This document shows positions 25,290 through 35,769 of a DNA stretch of 64,000 bases, piece after piece. The notes under the pieces are model-generated. The model ran no database searches. It saw nothing but the letters and a program-made list of their open reading frames with translations, and was not told the origin of the DNA. The position numbers and the translations under genes are program-made. The DNA is from Alkalicoccus urumqiensis. Its GTDB lineage: Bacteria > Bacillota > Bacilli > Bacillales > Salisediminibacteriaceae. The stretch's first letter is position 1. Each line of letters begins with the position of its first letter. The stretch is from positions 1 to 64,000 of the forward strand of contig NZ_PVNS01000007.1 of assembly GCF_002993335.1 (NCBI RefSeq), written 5' to 3'.

Positions 25290-26620
25290 AAGTGGGACTC
25301 CTCTCGTTCAGCAAGCTTCCAGGCAAGGATATCCCGGAAAAATTCTGGCATATAGTAATGGACCGGCCGCTTCTCTGTCAGCAGCGGATATAGATGGCTG
25401 AACGTAAAAAGGTCCGGCACAGCCAGCCGGTAAACAGCCGACTCTTCTACCTTATTTTTATCGACCGCTCCATCCTCTCCCTGAAACAATGTCCAGCCGA
25501 GAACTTTCCCACGGAAACCAAAGCCTTTCAGACGGTAATGAACCATGGCGTCCGATTCCGCCTCCCGCATAATATGGAGAAGCTCTGAACCAGTGACTGT
25601 CAGCGCCGCCGGGTTAATCGGGTGCGGACAGATTTCGTGAAGGTGTTTTCTCGTCACATTCCCGGAAGGAAGCCCCTGCAGCAGCAGACCGGCATTGACC
25701 ATGGCGACATCCGATTCCGTCCAGCCGCGCAGACCATCTGCCGTAATGCGGAGAAGGCGGGACGTTTCGTACCATGAAACATCCATCGGCTCTTCCAGCA
25801 CGGCCACTCTCTCTTCTAATGCCGCTTCCGATGCTGCCTCCAGCTGCATCAGTTTCTGTTCCGTGCCGGCATCCCGGTGATGCGGGTCAATTTCGTGGGT
25901 ATAAATGTGGTCGATCTTCCAGTCGTTGTTCCGCCTGGTAAGGCAGACCTCGCCGATGTGGCTTCCGGACCTGCCACACTGGTGGATCCACGTCTGGTTC
26001 ACCTGCTTTCCCCCGTGAATGACATGATGCGTATGAGCGCCGAGGCAGAGATGAATCTGAGGAAAACGCTCCGCAAGCTCCTCATCGAGACGGAGGCCGA
26101 GGTGGGACAGGCAGATAATCATGTCTGCATCGATATCTTTTATCACTTCTTCCGCCGTTTCCATCGGATCGATAATATTCCAGCCGAGCTCTTGATAAAA
26201 TGTGTAGAAAGGAAACGTCAGCCCGAACACGCCGAGTCTCGTTCCATCTTCAAGTGTGTATATACGGTACCTCTCCGCCCAGGACGGAAACGTGCCGTCT
26301 GCTGCACGGAGGTTTGCGAGAAGAACTGGAAATGCTGCTTCATCATATAAGTGGTCCAGATCCTCTTTGGCAAACGTTATTCCTTCATTGTTACCGATCG
26401 TCACGCCATCCACCTGAAGGTCGTTTAACAGCTCCACATTGCCGCGCCCCATCAGCCCTTCCGTAATCGGATGAACCCGGTCACTGTGATCTCCAAGGTC
26501 AAACAAAAGGACCTCTCCCGGTGCACGGTCACGCCGTTCTTTTACCCGTTTCACAACGGCCGGCCATTGATCCAGTTCACTGTGCAGGTCGTTCGTATGT
26601 AATATCGTCAACTGTCTCAT
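25286..26620 (-). CDS. yunD: Metallophosphatase / 5'-nucleotidase family protein YunD
   Basis: The 444-residue protein has a calcineurin-like phosphoesterase domain (L-H-T-N-D-L-H-S near the N-terminus, G-D-x-S-D, G-N-N-E, and S-H-L-G and G-A-H-T-H-H later). A C-terminal 5'-nucleotidase domain starts at about residue 290. It is predicted to be cytoplasmic because no signal peptide is seen. ATG 26620 follows AAAGGGG. Homology to B. subtilis YunD, next to yunE and yunF, is clear. The natural substrate is not established. Confidence 0.9.
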   Translation of the reverse strand: MRQLTILHTNDLHSELDQWPAVVKRVKERRDRAPGEVLLFDLGDHSDRVHPITEGLMGRGNVELLNDLQVDGVTIGNNEGITFAKEDLDHLYDEAAFPVLLANLRAADGTFPSWAERYRIYTLEDGTRLGVFGLTFPFYTFYQELGWNIIDPMETAEEVIKDIDADMIICLSHLGLRLDEELAERFPQIHLCLGAHTHHVIHGGKQVNQTWIHQCGRSGSHIGEVCLTRRNNDWKIDHIYTHEIDPHHRDAGTEQKLMQLEAASEAALEERVAVLEEPMDVSWYETSRLLRITADGLRGWTESDVAMVNAGLLLQGLPSGNVTRKHLHEICPHPINPAALTVTGSELLHIMREAESDAMVHYRLKGFGFRGKVLGWTLFQGEDGAVDKNKVEESAVYRLAVPDLFTFSHLYPLLTEKRPVHYYMPEFFRDILAWKLAEREESHL

Positions 26621-26633
26621 GCCCGGACCCCTT

Positions 26634-27464
26634 TCATCCACCTGTCATTCCTTGATATATGAGCCGCAGCCCGATCACAATTAATACGAGCCGCAGTGCA
26701 AGTACGATCGTGTCATTTTTCATCTGCCGGTTTATCCAGGCACCAATTTGTCCGCCGAACCAGGCGCCGGGGATCAATCCAGCTGCATAAAGCCACTCCA
26801 CGTTACCGAGAAGTACGTGGGACGCCGAACTTACCAGCGCGGAGAGAAACACGAGAAACATCGATGTTGCTACAGCAAGACGCGGAGGAAACGCAAATAA
26901 TATAATCATTGCCGGCACCATCAGCGATCCTCCGCCGATACCGAACAATCCGGAAAACATCCCGACAAAAAACGCAATAAAAATGCCGGCAGCCGGCCGG
27001 TATCCATATTCTCTTTCCGATCCATCCGGCTCCAGACTCGTCCGGCGGATGCCTCCTGGACGAAGCGGAATCGGGCGGATGCGGTGACGAACCATCAAAA
27101 TGAATGACACGATAATAATAAATACACCGAAAGCGGATAGAAACGCTCCTGTCTGCATGCCATTATTCAGCCAGACGCCAAAAAGCGCACCCGGTCCACT
27201 GCCGATAAAAAAGATCATTCCGCTCTGCAGATCCACCACCTTCTGCTTCGTGTAGGCAAGGGTGGAGGACAGCCCGGTAAAGATCATCACGAGAAGGGAC
27301 GTCCCGACCGCCGTCTGCGGGGTGATTCCCTGAAATAATTCTGTATAACTTCCTAACACCATCAGCGCCGGTACGATAATAATACCGCCGCCGAGTCCCA
27401 TAATACTGCCGACAATGGCAGCAGTCAGCCCGAGAAGGGCAAGCAGCAGCCATTCCATTCCCAC
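26634..27464 (-). CDS. yunE: TSUP family (TauE/SafE) transporter YunE
   Basis: The 276-residue membrane protein has about eight helices. It shows the two TauE/SafE repeats: G-S-I-M-G-L-G-G-G-I-I-I-V-P near residue 17 and G-L-F-G-I-G-G-G-S-L-M-V-P near residue 172. Members export or import sulfite, sulfoacetate or other small anions, and the substrate here is unknown. It starts at GTG 27464 or ATG 27458, both downstream of AAAAGGAG. It lies in the conserved yunF-yunE-yunD order. Confidence 0.88.
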   Translation of the reverse strand: MGMEWLLLALLGLTAAIVGSIMGLGGGIIIVPALMVLGSYTELFQGITPQTAVGTSLLVMIFTGLSSTLAYTKQKVVDLQSGMIFFIGSGPGALFGVWLNNGMQTGAFLSAFGVFIIIVSFILMVRHRIRPIPLRPGGIRRTSLEPDGSEREYGYRPAAGIFIAFFVGMFSGLFGIGGGSLMVPAMIILFAFPPRLAVATSMFLVFLSALVSSASHVLLGNVEWLYAAGLIPGAWFGGQIGAWINRQMKNDTIVLALRLVLIVIGLRLIYQGMTGG

Positions 27465-27491
27465 AAAAACTCCTTTTCCCCCTGTATCCGG

Positions 27492-28361
27492 TTAGTCATC
27501 CTGGAATAAATTCATCTGCTTCGGCGACAGTCCTTCATAGGAAAGTCCCATCATGGAAATCAGCCGGAGCGCGTTGTCCGCAGCGTGACCGCCGCTGTTG
27601 TTATTAAACATAACGTACACCTGTTCCGATGATTCTGCAAGCTTTTCTGCCGCCCGGGCTGTCTCTTTCAGCTCGTCTTCGGAGTAGTCGTATAAGTAGC
27701 GTATTTTCCGCCATGATTCGCCGCGGGCCGGTGTCTGCCACGCCTGCTCATTCCGGCCGTGAAGCCGTATCAGCGTCTGCTTTTCGTTCGTCGCTTCCGC
27801 AACGAACGGCACAGAGCGCTCTCCGATCTGCGGTTCGTCACAGACCGTGTGTATCCAGTTATCTTCTTTCATATACTGCAGTGTTTTGGCTTTGAATTCC
27901 GGTGCATACCAGGACTGATGCCGGAATTCCAGCGCGCAGTCAAACATCCGCAGCTCTTCTCTGAGCCATTTTAAGTAATCTACATTTTTCCGCTGGCAGT
28001 CAAACCACGGCGGAAACTGGCAGAGAACGTGCGCCACCTTCCCTGCTTCTTTCATCGGTGTGAAGGCCTGCCGGAACGCATCCAGCATCTCCCCGTGGGA
28101 GGAAAACGGACTTTCTCCGCGCTGGTGGCCGGTCATTCCCTGATAGGCTTTCACGACAAACTGAAAAGACTCCGGCGTTTCCGAAATCCATTTTTGAATA
28201 TTTTTCGCCGGCGGCACCGCATAGAATGAGGAATCCAGCTCCACGACGGGAAAGTGGGCGCTGTAGGCGGCAAGTCTGGAATCCGATGACGCTAAATCTT
28301 CATACAGCGTGACATGATCACGCCACCCTGTCAATCCGACAATAATGCGGCTGTCTCCCAT
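27492..28361 (-). CDS. yunF: DUF72 protein YunF
   Basis: The 289-residue protein belongs to DUF72, which has a TIM-barrel-like fold. Family motifs include V-E-L-D-S-S-F-Y-A-V-P near residue 43, F-V-V-K-A-Y and E-F-R-H-x-S-W near residue 145. The end Y-V-M-F-N-N-N-S-G-G-H-A-A-x-N-A is also conserved. ATG 28361 has CAGGAGGGA at good spacing, and an upstream in-frame start is not supported. The biochemical function is unknown. Confidence 0.88.
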   Translation of the reverse strand: MGDSRIIVGLTGWRDHVTLYEDLASSDSRLAAYSAHFPVVELDSSFYAVPPAKNIQKWISETPESFQFVVKAYQGMTGHQRGESPFSSHGEMLDAFRQAFTPMKEAGKVAHVLCQFPPWFDCQRKNVDYLKWLREELRMFDCALEFRHQSWYAPEFKAKTLQYMKEDNWIHTVCDEPQIGERSVPFVAEATNEKQTLIRLHGRNEQAWQTPARGESWRKIRYLYDYSEDELKETARAAEKLAESSEQVYVMFNNNSGGHAADNALRLISMMGLSYEGLSPKQMNLFQDD

Positions 28362-28432
28362 ACAATCCCTCCTGAACGGAAATCCTTTTATTATTCTACT
28401 CTTTTCCCTCAAATTCGGATATGTAATCGAAA

Positions 28433-28485
28433 ACAGGGATGTCAGCCGGCCGCTTTCCACGGTCCGGTGACATCCCGGTTACGAA
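28433..28485 (-). terminator. Terminator of the suf operon
   Basis: GGGATGTCACCGG pairs with CCGG.TGACATCCC, followed on the minus strand by TGTTTTC. It lies about 35 bp after the sufB stop. Confidence 0.75.
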
Positions 28486-28520
28486 CAGCGAAAAGACGCT
28501 GCAGTTGTCATACTGTTTTC

Positions 28521-29918
28521 TTAGCCGATCGAACCTTCCATTTCGAACTTGATGAGGCGGTTCATTTCCACCGCATACTCCATCGGAAGTTCTTTCGTGA
28601 ATGGCTCGATGAAGCCCATAACGATCATCTCTGTTGCTTCCTGTTCGGAGACACCGCGGCTCATCAGATAGAAGAGCTGCTCTTCCGACACTTTGGAAAC
28701 TGTTGCTTCGTGCTCCAGAGAAATGTTGTTGTTTAGAATCTCGTTGTACGGAATTGTATCCGACGTTGACTCGTTGTCCATGATGAGCGTATCACACTCA
28801 ATGTTGGACTTGGAGCGCTCGGCTTTCCGGCCGAAGTGGACAATACCACGGTACGTTACTTTACCACCGTGCTTGGAAATCGACTTCGATACGATCGAGG
28901 AAGAGCAGTCCGGCGCCAGGTGATGCATTTTTGCACCGGCATCCTGATGCTGGCCTTTTCCTGCAATCGCAATGGAAAGAACGTTTCCGCGGGCGCCGCG
29001 GCCCTTCATTACAACTGCTGGATATTTCATCGTCACTTTGGAACCGATGTTACCGTCCACCCATTCCATCGTTGCGTTTTCTTCTGCAACGGCACGCTTT
29101 GTAACGAGGTTAAACACGTTCGGCGCCCAGTTCTGGATCGTTGTATAACGGCAGTACGCGTCTTTCTTGACGATGATTTCAACAACCGCACTGTGAAGGG
29201 AGTTCGTCGTATACACTGGTGCAGTACAACCCTCTACATAGTGTACGGAGCTGTCTTCATCCGCAATGATGAGCGTACGCTCAAACTGACCCATGTTTTC
29301 CGAGTTGATCCGGAAGTAAGCCTGCAGCGGTGTATCGGTCTTTACACCTTTCGGCACGTAGATGAAGGAACCGCCGGACCATACAGCAGAGTTCAGTGCC
29401 GCAAATTTGTTGTCGGATGGAGGAATAACTTTACCGAAATGCTCGCGGAAAATTTCCTCATCTTCCTTCATGGCTGTATCTGTATCTTTGAAAATGATTC
29501 CCTGTTCTTCCAGATCTTCCTGCATGTTGTGGTAAACAACCTCGGATTCGTACTGTGCGGAAACACCGGCAAGGTATTTCTGCTCCGCTTCTGGAATACC
29601 GAGTTTATCAAACGTGTTTTTAATCTCTTCAGGAACTTCATCCCACGAGCGCTCCGATTTTTCGGAAGGCTTAACGTAGTACGTAATCTCATCGAAGTCC
29701 AGCTCTGAGAGGTCGCCGCCCCACTGTGGCATCGGCATTTTGTAAAACTGCTCCAGTGATTTCAGGCGGAAGTCGAGCATCCATTCAGGCTCGTCTTTGA
29801 TTCGGGAAATTTCACGGACAATGTCCTCTGTGAGTCCCTTTTTCGACCGAAAAATAGAAACGTCTTTATCATGAAAGCCGTACTGGTATTCTTCGATCTC
29901 CGGCATTTTCTTTGCCAT
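28521..29918 (-). CDS. sufB: Fe-S cluster assembly scaffold SufB
   Basis: This is the main scaffold of the Suf system. It forms a complex with SufC and SufD and assembles clusters from SufU-delivered sulfur. The 465-residue protein begins with [10 protein letters not shown] and has the central beta-helix region with Y-V-E-G-C-T-A-P. The C-terminal conserved [15 protein letters not shown] stretch is present. GAGGGTTTCAC precedes the ATG. It is the last gene of sufC-D-S-U-B, about 100 bp downstream of sufU. Confidence 0.96.
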   Translation of the reverse strand: MAKKMPEIEEYQYGFHDKDVSIFRSKKGLTEDIVREISRIKDEPEWMLDFRLKSLEQFYKMPMPQWGGDLSELDFDEITYYVKPSEKSERSWDEVPEEIKNTFDKLGIPEAEQKYLAGVSAQYESEVVYHNMQEDLEEQGIIFKDTDTAMKEDEEIFREHFGKVIPPSDNKFAALNSAVWSGGSFIYVPKGVKTDTPLQAYFRINSENMGQFERTLIIADEDSSVHYVEGCTAPVYTTNSLHSAVVEIIVKKDAYCRYTTIQNWAPNVFNLVTKRAVAEENATMEWVDGNIGSKVTMKYPAVVMKGRGARGNVLSIAIAGKGQHQDAGAKMHHLAPDCSSSIVSKSISKHGGKVTYRGIVHFGRKAERSKSNIECDTLIMDNESTSDTIPYNEILNNNISLEHEATVSKVSEEQLFYLMSRGVSEQEATEMIVMGFIEPFTKELPMEYAVEMNRLIKFEMEGSIG

Positions 29919-30017
29919 GTGAAACCCTCCTTCAGGTTATCTATCTTACAGACCGCGTCGGTTCCGTCAATTGGCAGTGTACCTACATTTTACATCATCA
30001 CAGCCCGAATGACAAAA

Positions 30018-31674
<1,657 letters not shown>

Positions 31675-32985
31675 TTAATACACTTTCCTTTCGATCAGCT
31701 CGTGAAGCTGTTCTTTGACGGATTCAATAACAAGCTCACTGACAACCGGCTCAAGGAACCCGTGGATAATGAGGCGTTCCGCTTCGATCCGGTCCAGTCC
31801 GCGGCTCATCAGGTAGTACATCTGAAGCGGGTCTACTTTACCGACCGATGCCGCGTGTCCTGCTGTGACATCATCTTCATCGATCAGAAGGATCGGGTTG
31901 GCGTCGCCGCGTGCTTTTTCACTGAGCATGAGGACACGTTCGGTCTGCTCTCCGTTCGCTTTCGTTGCTCCGTGCTCGATCTTTGAAATTCCGTTGAAAA
32001 TCGACGTTGCCTGATCGCGCATAACGCCGTGCTTCAGAATCTGTCCATCGGTATCTTTACCGAAATGAACAACATTTGTTGTAAAGTTCTGGATCTGCTT
32101 TCCACGGCCGATGGATACGCTTTTCGTATCGGCGTGGGAACCGCGTCCATGAAGGTACGTTGTGTTTTCAGAAACCGTGTTGCCATCGTTCATCAGCCCG
32201 AGGGACCAGTAAAGCTCTGCGTCCACACCGTCCACCTGACCGCGGCGGTTTACATACGTTGTCACGGAATCAGCGAGGTTGTCCACCGCGCCGTAGTTCA
32301 CTTTTGCTCCGTCTGCGGCATACACTTCCGCCACAATATTGGCGACAGCTTCCGAGCCGGATCCTTCGCTGATATAGTTTTCAATATACGTCAGCGAGCT
32401 GTTTTCTTCCGCAATGATCAGAACATGGTTGAACAGACCGAAGTTTCCTTCGTGCGCAAAAACGGCCTGAAGCGGCTGTTTTACTTCCACATTTTTCGGT
32501 ACGTAGACAAAGGCACCACCGTTCATGAGAGCAGCGTGTGCTGCTGTCAGGCTGTGCTCATCTGCGGACACCGCATCCTGCATGAAATACTTCTGTACAA
32601 GATCGCCGTGTTCTTTCAGAGCCGTGCCGATATCCGTGAAGATAACGCCCTGATCCGACAGCTCCTGCTGTACTTGGGAAAACGACGTCACGCCGTTTTT
32701 CTGTGTGATCAGGTTGTCGACATCCGCTTCTGTACCGACGAGCGTACGTACAGCATCCGACAGCTCCGCATAACCGGAAGTAGCTTCTGTCTGCGGATCA
32801 AAAGAATAAGAAGAAAAATTCCACTTCGTAATTTTTGTTTTATCCGGCTTTGGCAGCTCCAGCTTACCGGCTTTATCAAGCGCCGAAAGACGCTGTTCTG
32901 TAAACCATGCAGGTTCGCCGCGGTCTGCGGAGAAGCTTTTCAGCTGCTCGCTGTCCACCGGGAGTTTCAGTTCCGTTGTCATCAT
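31675..32985 (-). CDS. sufD: Fe-S cluster assembly protein SufD
   Basis: SufD is a paralogue of SufB that pairs with it in the SufBC2D complex. The 436-residue protein has a variable helical N-terminus and the SufBD beta-helix (F-V-Y-V-P-K-N-V-E-V, T-Y-I-E-N-Y-I-S-E). The C-terminal D-E-D-D-V-T-A-G-H-A-A-S-V-G stretch contains the conserved His. GAGGAGG precedes tandem ATGs, of which the first is used here. Its stop abuts the sufS start. Confidence 0.94.
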   Translation of the reverse strand: MMTTELKLPVDSEQLKSFSADRGEPAWFTEQRLSALDKAGKLELPKPDKTKITKWNFSSYSFDPQTEATSGYAELSDAVRTLVGTEADVDNLITQKNGVTSFSQVQQELSDQGVIFTDIGTALKEHGDLVQKYFMQDAVSADEHSLTAAHAALMNGGAFVYVPKNVEVKQPLQAVFAHEGNFGLFNHVLIIAEENSSLTYIENYISEGSGSEAVANIVAEVYAADGAKVNYGAVDNLADSVTTYVNRRGQVDGVDAELYWSLGLMNDGNTVSENTTYLHGRGSHADTKSVSIGRGKQIQNFTTNVVHFGKDTDGQILKHGVMRDQATSIFNGISKIEHGATKANGEQTERVLMLSEKARGDANPILLIDEDDVTAGHAASVGKVDPLQMYYLMSRGLDRIEAERLIIHGFLEPVVSELVIESVKEQLHELIERKVY

Positions 32986-33003
32986 CTCATCCTCCTCTGC
33001 TGC

Positions 33004-33786
33004 TTATTGCTGACCGACAGTCTCGTCGTCGATTCCCAGCTCTTCTTTAATCCAGTCATATCCGTTCTCTTCCAGCTTCTGAGCAAGCTCAGGTCCGCCG
33101 GATTTCACGATACGTCCCTGCATCATTACGTGGACATAGTCCGGCTGGATGTAGTTCAGCAGGCGCTGGTAGTGTGTGATAATCATGCAGCCGAAATCGT
33201 CGCTGCGGAGCTGGTTAATGCCCTTAGCTACTACTTTGAGTGCGTCGATATCGAGTCCGGAGTCAATCTCATCAAGAATCGCGATGCGCGGCTCGAGCAT
33301 GAGCAGCTGCAGAATTTCGTTACGCTTCTTCTCACCGCCGGAGAAACCTTCGTTCAGGTAGCGGTGCTGGAACGACTGATCGATTTCAAGCGTGCCCATC
33401 TTTTCGTCCATTTTGCGGATGAACTGCATCAGGGAAACCTGCTCCTCTTCAGACTTCTCTGCATTCATGGCAGAACGGATGAAATCAGCATTTGTTACGC
33501 CGGACACTTCACTCGGGTACTGCATCGCCAGGAAAAGACCGGCACGTGCGCGCTCGTCTACTTCCATCTCAAACAGGTCTTCTCCGTTCAGAGCAGCCTC
33601 CCCGCTTGTTACTTCATAGTTTGGATGACCCATCAGCGCGGATGCGAGCGTGGACTTACCTGTTCCGTTCGGTCCCATGATCGCATGGATTTCGCCGCCC
33701 TTTACGTCAATTCCGAACCCTTTCAGAATTTCTGTATTATCAATTGATACGTGCAGATCTTTCACACTTAGACTTGGCTTCGTCAT
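33004..33786 (-). CDS. sufC: Suf ATPase SufC
   Basis: This ABC-type ATPase drives conformational changes in the SufBCD scaffold. The 260-residue protein has Walker A G-P-N-G-T-G-K-S near residue 37 and the signature F-S-G-G-E-K-K-R-N-E near residue 147. Walker B (I-A-I-L-D-E-I-D-S-G-L-D) and the H-loop (I-I-T-H-Y-Q) follow. It is the first gene of the operon, with a promoter about 125 bp upstream and ATGGAGGT before the ATG. Confidence 0.96.
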   Translation of the reverse strand: MTKPSLSVKDLHVSIDNTEILKGFGIDVKGGEIHAIMGPNGTGKSTLASALMGHPNYEVTSGEAALNGEDLFEMEVDERARAGLFLAMQYPSEVSGVTNADFIRSAMNAEKSEEEQVSLMQFIRKMDEKMGTLEIDQSFQHRYLNEGFSGGEKKRNEILQLLMLEPRIAILDEIDSGLDIDALKVVAKGINQLRSDDFGCMIITHYQRLLNYIQPDYVHVMMQGRIVKSGGPELAQKLEENGYDWIKEELGIDDETVGQQ

Positions 33787-33907
33787 GATTCATACCTCCA
33801 TTAATTTTGAAAGTTAACTTATCTTCATGTTATGATAGAAGGCGTGTGAACACTCTATCCACAACAAGCAGAACCTTTAGAGAGATTCTCAAATTATTCT
33901 CATTCTA

Positions 33908-33936
33908 ATCTTAGCTTATCTTTTAAGTGAGTTCAA
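33908..33936 (-). promoter_or_regulatory. Sigma-A promoter of the suf operon
   Basis: There is a -35 TTGAAC at 33931-33936, a 17-nt spacer and a -10 TAAGAT at 33908-33913 on the minus strand. Confidence 0.65.
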
Positions 33937-34016
33937 GGATTATACATAATTCTTTTGCTATACGGCGCGGTTGTTCCTCTAAGACGGGCCCTTCTTTCCA
34001 AATTGCCCATCCTCTT

Positions 34017-34045
34017 CCTTCATTCTCAATAGAATGAAGGTTTTT
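34017..34045 (+). terminator. Orphan plus-strand terminator-like hairpin
   Basis: The perfect stem CCTTCATTCT / AGAATGAAGG with a 4-nt loop is followed by TTTTTC on the plus strand only. No annotated plus-strand gene ends here, so it may terminate an unannotated short RNA. Confidence 0.5.
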
Positions 34046-34117
34046 CTATGTAATTGAGAACGATTTTCTTTCTCCGGCAGTGAAGGACGGAACTTCCGTA
34101 CGTTTCCCTCTCAAACG

Positions 34118-34150
34118 AAAAAAACCTTTTTCCACGGGGGAAAAAGGCTT
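34118..34150 (-). terminator. Terminator of the small gene at 34163
   Basis: CCTTTTTCC paired with GGAAAAAGG, followed by TTTTTTT on the minus strand, lies shortly after the small frame's stop. Confidence 0.75.
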
Positions 34151-34162
34151 TTCTCGTATTAA

Positions 34163-34342
34163 TTATCCATGCTGCAGCTGTGCTACCAGTTTCTGACTCT
34201 GCTCATAGTCCTTTTCGCGTGCTGCTTCGACTTGCATACGATTTTCCAATGTACGGTTATACTCTGCGTAACACATGTTATGCGAAGTATGCATCGCTTT
34301 TTCCATGTCCGTGGTGTGGTTCGTATCAATCTGCTGGATAAT
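34163..34342 (-). CDS. Small charged protein, possibly AUU-initiated
   Basis: I do not recognise this protein. The frame codes for about 59 mostly hydrophilic residues, with clean coding character and an Ala/Glu/Gln-rich helical C-terminus (...V-E-A-A-R-E-K-D-Y-E-Q-S-Q-K-L). An in-frame stop lies two codons upstream of the ATT at 34342. That ATT has AAGGA 8 nt before it and is the only codon with a good ribosome site. The first ATG, at 34306, would give 47 residues but has no ribosome site. A sigma-A promoter (34390-34418) upstream and a strong terminator downstream support a real gene. The start remains uncertain. Confidence 0.55.
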   Translation of the reverse strand: MIQQIDTNHTTDMEKAMHTSHNMCYAEYNRTLENRMQVEAAREKDYEQSQKLVAQLQHG

Positions 34343-34389
34343 GAATCAAATCCTTCCAAAATTTTTATGGCTCTGTGCCAACGGTTATA

Positions 34390-34418
34390 ATCGTACCACG
34401 CACATCTATGTGAACCAA
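34390..34418 (-). promoter_or_regulatory. Promoter of the small gene at 34163
   Basis: There is a -35 TTGGTT at 34413-34418, a 17-nt spacer and a -10 TACGAT at 34390-34395 on the minus strand. The AT-rich stretch 34419-34700 beyond it has no visible gene. Confidence 0.5.
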
Positions 34419-34705
34419 TGCGCAAACGCCGGTATATTTTCTGACAATTCCGTAAATGTATCTGTCAGCTTTCCTCACATAGTATTTCTCCATTATTTGC
34501 GCCTTTTTCTCCCGAATGCTCTATTTCTTATAAATGGAAACCCTTACATTTGTACACCTTTTTTTACATGGTCATCTGTATTCTTTCAATCGATAGAAAT
34601 GGCCGCCTTCAGACTGGCAGGTACAGCTGGAATTCCAGAAGCCTCTGCCTTTCTGCGGAGAAGGACCTTAAACAGAAACTTCAACCTTTATCCTTTCTTC
34701 CTCCA

Positions 34706-34745
34706 TAAAAAAAACGGACGCTCCATTATGGAACGTCCGCTCACG
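34706..34745 (-). terminator. Terminator of the metNPQ operon
   Basis: The stem GAGCGGACGTTCC / GGAGCGTCCG is followed by TTTTTTTT on the minus strand, about 30 bp after the metQ stop. Confidence 0.85.
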
Positions 34746-34775
34746 GAAACCGGTATTCACCGGCTGCGCTGCATT

Positions 34776-35747
34776 TTACTCTTCAGATGGAATAACTGCT
34801 CCATCATATTCGTCTTCGATGAATCCACGCACATCTTCGGACTGAAGCACGTCTACGAGAATGTCGATACGCTCGTCATCTTCGTTTTCGCTTGTTGTCA
34901 CGATCAGGTTGACGTACGGGTTGTCTTCTGCCGATTCAATGGCAATGGCATCTTCCTGCGGGTTCAGGTCTGCGTCCAGCGCGTAGTTGGAGTTAATAAG
35001 CACAGCGTCGCCTTCGTTGTTCTGATACGCCGTCGGCAGCAGCGCTGCTTCTACGTTGGCCGTGAACTCGAGGTTGTTCGGATTTTCAGCGATATCGTCC
35101 GTCGTCGCTTCAATGCCAGCATCATCTTCAAGCGTAATGAGGTCCTCATCCTGAAGCATCATAAGAATACGACCGTGGTCGGCAACCGAATCACTCATGA
35201 TGATTTCTGCTCCTTCCGGCAGATCTTCAAGGGAGTCGTAATCCTGGGAATAGATGCCGATCGGCTCAATGTGAACGCCGCCTTTATTGACAAAGTCGTA
35301 ATCGTTCTCTTCGATCTGGGATTCCAGGTATGGCTCGTGCTGGAAGTAGTTTGCATCGAGCTCTCCGGAATCAAGCGCCTGGTTTGGAAGAATGTAATCG
35401 TTGAATGTTTCTACTTCCAGTTCCAGTCCTTCTTCTTCAAGAAGCGGTGCAGCAAATTCGAGAATTTCTGCGTGCGGGATGTTGGACGCACCGACAACAA
35501 GTGGTTCAAAGTCTTCAGAAGCTTCTTCATTTCCTTCCGTGTCTTCTGCGTTTTCTTCGTCCGCGGCATTTTCCTCTTCTGCGTTCTCATCCGCTGCTTC
35601 GTTTTCTGCAGGCTCTTCGTTTACTTCATTCGTGTTTTCCGAAGCCCCTGTATTTTCTGTGTTCCCTTCGTTGTCTCCTCCGCCGCAGGCTGCGAGAAAT
35701 GCAGCAGATAATAGAGATACACCAGTAAGTTGAATTGTCTTTTTCAT
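34776..35747 (-). CDS. metQ: Methionine ABC transporter substrate-binding lipoprotein MetQ
   Basis: This NlpA-family lipoprotein binds methionine outside the membrane and delivers it to MetNP. The 323-residue protein has a lipobox L-A-A-C (Cys21). A highly unusual linker of about 58 residues (22-80), nearly all Glu, Asp, Asn and Ala, separates it from the binding domain. That domain carries V-G-A-S-N-I-P-H-A-E-I-L, N-Y-F-Q-H-E-P-Y-L and A-A-L-L-P-T-A-Y-Q. Normal relatives are about 275 residues long, so the linker accounts for the extra length. ATG 35747 follows TGGAGGGG. It is the third gene of a SAM-riboswitch-controlled operon. Confidence 0.93.
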   Translation of the reverse strand: MKKTIQLTGVSLLSAAFLAACGGGDNEGNTENTGASENTNEVNEEPAENEAADENAEEENAADEENAEDTEGNEEASEDFEPLVVGASNIPHAEILEFAAPLLEEEGLELEVETFNDYILPNQALDSGELDANYFQHEPYLESQIEENDYDFVNKGGVHIEPIGIYSQDYDSLEDLPEGAEIIMSDSVADHGRILMMLQDEDLITLEDDAGIEATTDDIAENPNNLEFTANVEAALLPTAYQNNEGDAVLINSNYALDADLNPQEDAIAIESAEDNPYVNLIVTTSENEDDERIDILVDVLQSEDVRGFIEDEYDGAVIPSEE

Positions 35748-35769
35748 GATTAACCCCTCCAAAATAAAA

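Larger units (their letters stand above)
33787..34162. other. Intergenic region upstream of sufC
   Basis: The stretch contains the suf promoter, a GAGAAT direct repeat around 33893-33910 on the minus strand (only weakly Fur/PerR-like), a plus-strand hairpin with T run (34017-34045) and the terminator of the small gene at 34163. No further gene is visible. Confidence 0.5.

Noticed and set aside
32029-33747. Long 572-codon open frame on the plus strand opposite sufD/sufC
   Set aside because: It is antisense to well-conserved suf genes and has no ribosome site or domain. Its Cys/Phe/His-rich composition is that of a codon-bias shadow.
33890-33915. Fur/PerR box at the suf promoter
   Set aside because: Only a GAGAAT direct repeat is seen. 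The required inverted TGATAAT-type symmetry is absent.
34275-35711. 478-codon plus-strand frame opposite metQ
   Set aside because: Its Phe/Val/Cys-rich repeats are simply the reverse of the Glu/Asp/Asn-rich metQ linker.
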